Assembly: GCF_026191185.1 (NCBI RefSeq)
Contig: NZ_JAPHOV010000001.1
Coordinates: forward strand, 2,785,001-2,849,000
Direction of reading: 5' to 3'
DNA length: 64,000 nucleotides
Source of the DNA: Legionella sp. PATHC032
GTDB lineage: Bacteria > Pseudomonadota > Gammaproteobacteria > Legionellales > Legionellaceae
Shown piece after piece: positions 62,221-64,000 of this stretch. The translations under genes were made by a program, and so were the position numbers. Position 1 is the first letter of the stretch; the number at the start of each line of letters is the position of its first letter. The notes under the pieces were generated by a model. The model saw only the letters and a list, made by a program, of their open reading frames with translations. It was not told where the DNA came from and did no database searches.

Positions 62221-63173
62221 GTACCGTACGATTTAATAATCAATCTTTTGCATTAACTCCGGATGAAAGTCTCTTGCAATGTTTTTTGCGTAACGGGGTA
62301 GAATATCCTAACTCCTGTCAGGCAGGCATTTGCCAGTCATGCCTGATTAAAGCCAAAGATGGGGAAATTAATCCAGGCTGGCAAGAAGGATTACCGGAAA
62401 CACTCAAATCTCAAGGGTATTTCCTGGCTTGTCTTGCCAAACCAACCACTTCACTTGATGTCACATCTCCTGATAATGCAGAATGCGAGACACAAGCTCA
62501 AATAATGAGCCTGCAACGATTAAATCACAATGTCATTCAAGTCAAACTGCAGGTAGAACACCCTACTCCCTGGCTACCCGGGCAATACTTGTCGCTCATT
62601 AATCCTGAAGGAACGATGCGCAATTATTCCATAGCCAATATCCCTGCTGATGATGGCTACATTGAACTGCACATTAAAATTTATCCGCAAGGTGACATGG
62701 GACAATGGCTTTTGCAACGCGCAACCACTAATACATTCATCACAATCCGAGGCCCTTTTGGTCAATGTTATTACCATAATCCAGATAAACTGGCTTTTAA
62801 TATATTGCTGGCAGGAACAGGGACTGGCCTTGCCCCGCTGATAGGTATCATTAGAAGCGCATTAACACAAAAACATAAAGGAACGATTACCCTGGTGCAT
62901 GGCGGTGTTACTGATGAGGATATCTATTACAGGGAAGAACTGGAAATGTTGTCTTTATTGTTCAGCAACTTCCGCTATGATCCCTGCGTACTTCAAAGTC
63001 AAGGGCTTTATCCCGAAGGCTCAATTGAAAAACGAGTGTTAATTCACCTGAATGCTCCCAACGCTACGAAAGTCTATGTGTGTGGTCCAAAAGAAACAAC
63101 CAATAAATTGAAAACACGAATTTTTCTTGGCGGCGTGCCTTCAGCAAATATTTATAGTGATGTTTTTTTATAA
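62217..63173 (+). CDS. 2Fe-2S/FAD/NAD oxidoreductase, partner of the haemoglobin
   Basis: 318 residues. A plant-type ferredoxin domain at the N-terminus has cluster ligands C34, C39, C42 and C72. The FAD domain has MRNYSIAN (RxYS) and the NAD domain LLAGTGTGLAP and YVCGPKE. The layout is that of oxygenase reductases (BenC-like). Its start overlaps the haemoglobin stop, so the protein most likely feeds NADH electrons to it. Together they equal the parts of flavohaemoglobin Hmp, with an added iron-sulfur domain. Confidence 0.92.
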   Translation: MSTVRFNNQSFALTPDESLLQCFLRNGVEYPNSCQAGICQSCLIKAKDGEINPGWQEGLPETLKSQGYFLACLAKPTTSLDVTSPDNAECETQAQIMSLQRLNHNVIQVKLQVEHPTPWLPGQYLSLINPEGTMRNYSIANIPADDGYIELHIKIYPQGDMGQWLLQRATTNTFITIRGPFGQCYYHNPDKLAFNILLAGTGTGLAPLIGIIRSALTQKHKGTITLVHGGVTDEDIYYREELEMLSLLFSNFRYDPCVLQSQGLYPEGSIEKRVLIHLNAPNATKVYVCGPKETTNKLKTRIFLGGVPSANIYSDVFL

Positions 63174-63397
63174 TATTCAAATAGTCACAGTAATTTATAA
63201 TCTGGTGCAAACCGGATTATATTTCTCGCTCATCAAAATGACCTTTTTTCTCCACTGGCAGCATTTCTTTTCATTAAGAAGTTGTAAGGCAACTGGCCAT
63301 TAGCACTGAAATAACCAAGTGGCGATATCTAATCTGCCGGCTATACTTAAACATACAATTTTCAATCGCTTTTCTCACGTCTAAAAGGATTATGTCC

Positions 63398-64000
63398 ATG
63401 ATCGTCGATTTTGAAACGCACTTCATCACTGAAGCTTGTATTGATTATCTGACTCAACGCCAGGAAGCTCCCAAATTGGTTCCAGAGCTCAATGGAGCTT
63501 ATACAATGTGTTTTACACCTGATGTTTCCTTATTTCACACAAGTGCATTAAGGGAGGAATTATTAAGTTTAAACGAGCAACGACTGGCAATTATGGACCA
63601 AGCAGGAGTGACAATCCAAGTATTAAGTTTGACTACTATCAATGGGATTGACTCCTGCCCTGGAGATGAAAACAAAAGCACCGCTTTAGCAAGAGAAGTC
63701 AATGATAAGCTTTACTCTGCTATTCAAAAACATCCTGAACGATTTAAAGGTTTTGCTTCTATATCGCCTTATGACGTCAAAGAGGGTATAAAAGAATTGG
63801 AAAGAGCAATATCTCAATTAGGTTTTGTAGGTTGGCTTACACACTCCAATTTTGGCCAGGATAATTACCTGGACGATAAAACCTATTGGCCATTGTTGGA
63901 AGCCGCGGAAGGTTTAAACATTCCTATCTACCTGCATCCGAATGTACCCATTATGCGCGAATTCGGTAAATATGGTTTTGCCTTGGGGGGAAGTGCCTTA
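63398..64000 (+). CDS. Amidohydrolase-2 (ACMSD-like) family protein, cut by the right edge
   Basis: 201 residues are visible and the frame is still open at base 64000. The start is ATG 63398 (AGGA at 8 nt) or 63392. It begins MIVDFETHFI, in place of the usual DxHxH metal motif of this superfamily, and reaches IPIYLHPNVP, another metal-His strand. FKGFASISPYDVKEGIKELE is typical of ACMSD/gamma-resorcylate decarboxylase-like enzymes. The second His of the N-terminal motif is Phe/Thr-substituted (ETHF), so metal binding may differ. Substrate unknown. Confidence 0.82.
   Translation, partial: MIVDFETHFITEACIDYLTQRQEAPKLVPELNGAYTMCFTPDVSLFHTSALREELLSLNEQRLAIMDQAGVTIQVLSLTTINGIDSCPGDENKSTALAREVNDKLYSAIQKHPERFKGFASISPYDVKEGIKELERAISQLGFVGWLTHSNFGQDNYLDDKTYWPLLEAAEGLNIPIYLHPNVPIMREFGKYGFALGGSAL

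Overview
The window is about 38% G+C gamma-proteobacterial DNA and is almost certainly a chromosomal segment of Legionella pneumophila. It carries a dense run of recognisable Dot/Icm effector genes: sidI, mesI, sdjA, sdeD/dupB, sdcA, sidC, lem26, mavL, lnaB and lem27/lotC. These lie among ordinary metabolic genes in the order I remember for the lpg2490-lpg2535 interval of the Philadelphia strain. Several residue numbers known for these effectors fall exactly where expected (SidI R453/E482, SidC C46/H444/D446, DupB H67, LotC D17/C24/H304, LqsT H204). The strain cannot be named. Two differences stand out: a stop codon splits the mavJ-like gene, and no mavK gene is seen upstream of mavL.

Layout. 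1-6.6 kb: the end of a large coiled-coil membrane-anchored protein (cut by the left edge), thpR, and a stress-flavoured group (CBS protein, zinc alcohol dehydrogenase, alpha/beta hydrolase, Hsp20). 6.9-16.6 kb: housekeeping genes (cyclase, homospermidine synthase, trmL), a TPP-riboswitch operon pairing a SemiSWEET-type membrane protein with thiamine pyrophosphokinase, the split mavJ-like gene, a tiny secreted Cys-repeat protein, a LOG-family protein, an exported beta-carbonic anhydrase, an MFS exporter and a condensation-fold acyltransferase. 16.8-33.1 kb: sidI-mesI with a PmrA-type box, lqsT, a haem-oxygenase-fold protein, sdjA, sdeD, sdcA and sidC. 33.3-45.1 kb: a tripartite RND efflux operon, MFS and Lrp genes, small unknowns and a D-threonine-aldolase-like enzyme. 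45.5-56.4 kb: lem26, a LuxR-type regulator, mavL, lnaB, a GH13 enzyme and lotC. 56.6-60.0 kb: a phenylalanine operon behind a complete attenuator. 60.2-64 kb: tehB, then nsrR facing a truncated haemoglobin/reductase operon with a perfect NsrR site, and the start of an amidohydrolase.

How the genes work together. Most effectors here act on host ubiquitin: two SidC-type E3 ligases, a phosphoribosyl-ubiquitin deubiquitinase (SdeD), a SidJ-type regulator of the SidE ligases (SdjA), LnaB and MavL which process phosphoribosyl- and ADP-ribosyl-ubiquitin, an OTU deubiquitinase (LotC), and Lem26, which joins mART and PDE domains in the reverse of the SidE order. sidI-mesI is an effector/metaeffector pair. 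Away from the effectors, the clearest regulatory systems are (1) a Phe-rich leader peptide with mutually exclusive antiterminator and terminator ahead of DAHP synthase, prephenate dehydratase, chorismate mutase and an aminotransferase; (2) a TPP riboswitch over a possible thiamine transporter; (3) an NsrR-controlled split counterpart of flavohaemoglobin.

At least five copies of a roughly 72-125 bp terminally inverted repeat are scattered through the intergenic spaces. sdcA and sidC share a 534-bp identical tract that points to gene conversion. I saw no tRNA, rRNA, CRISPR array, complete insertion sequence or phage gene.
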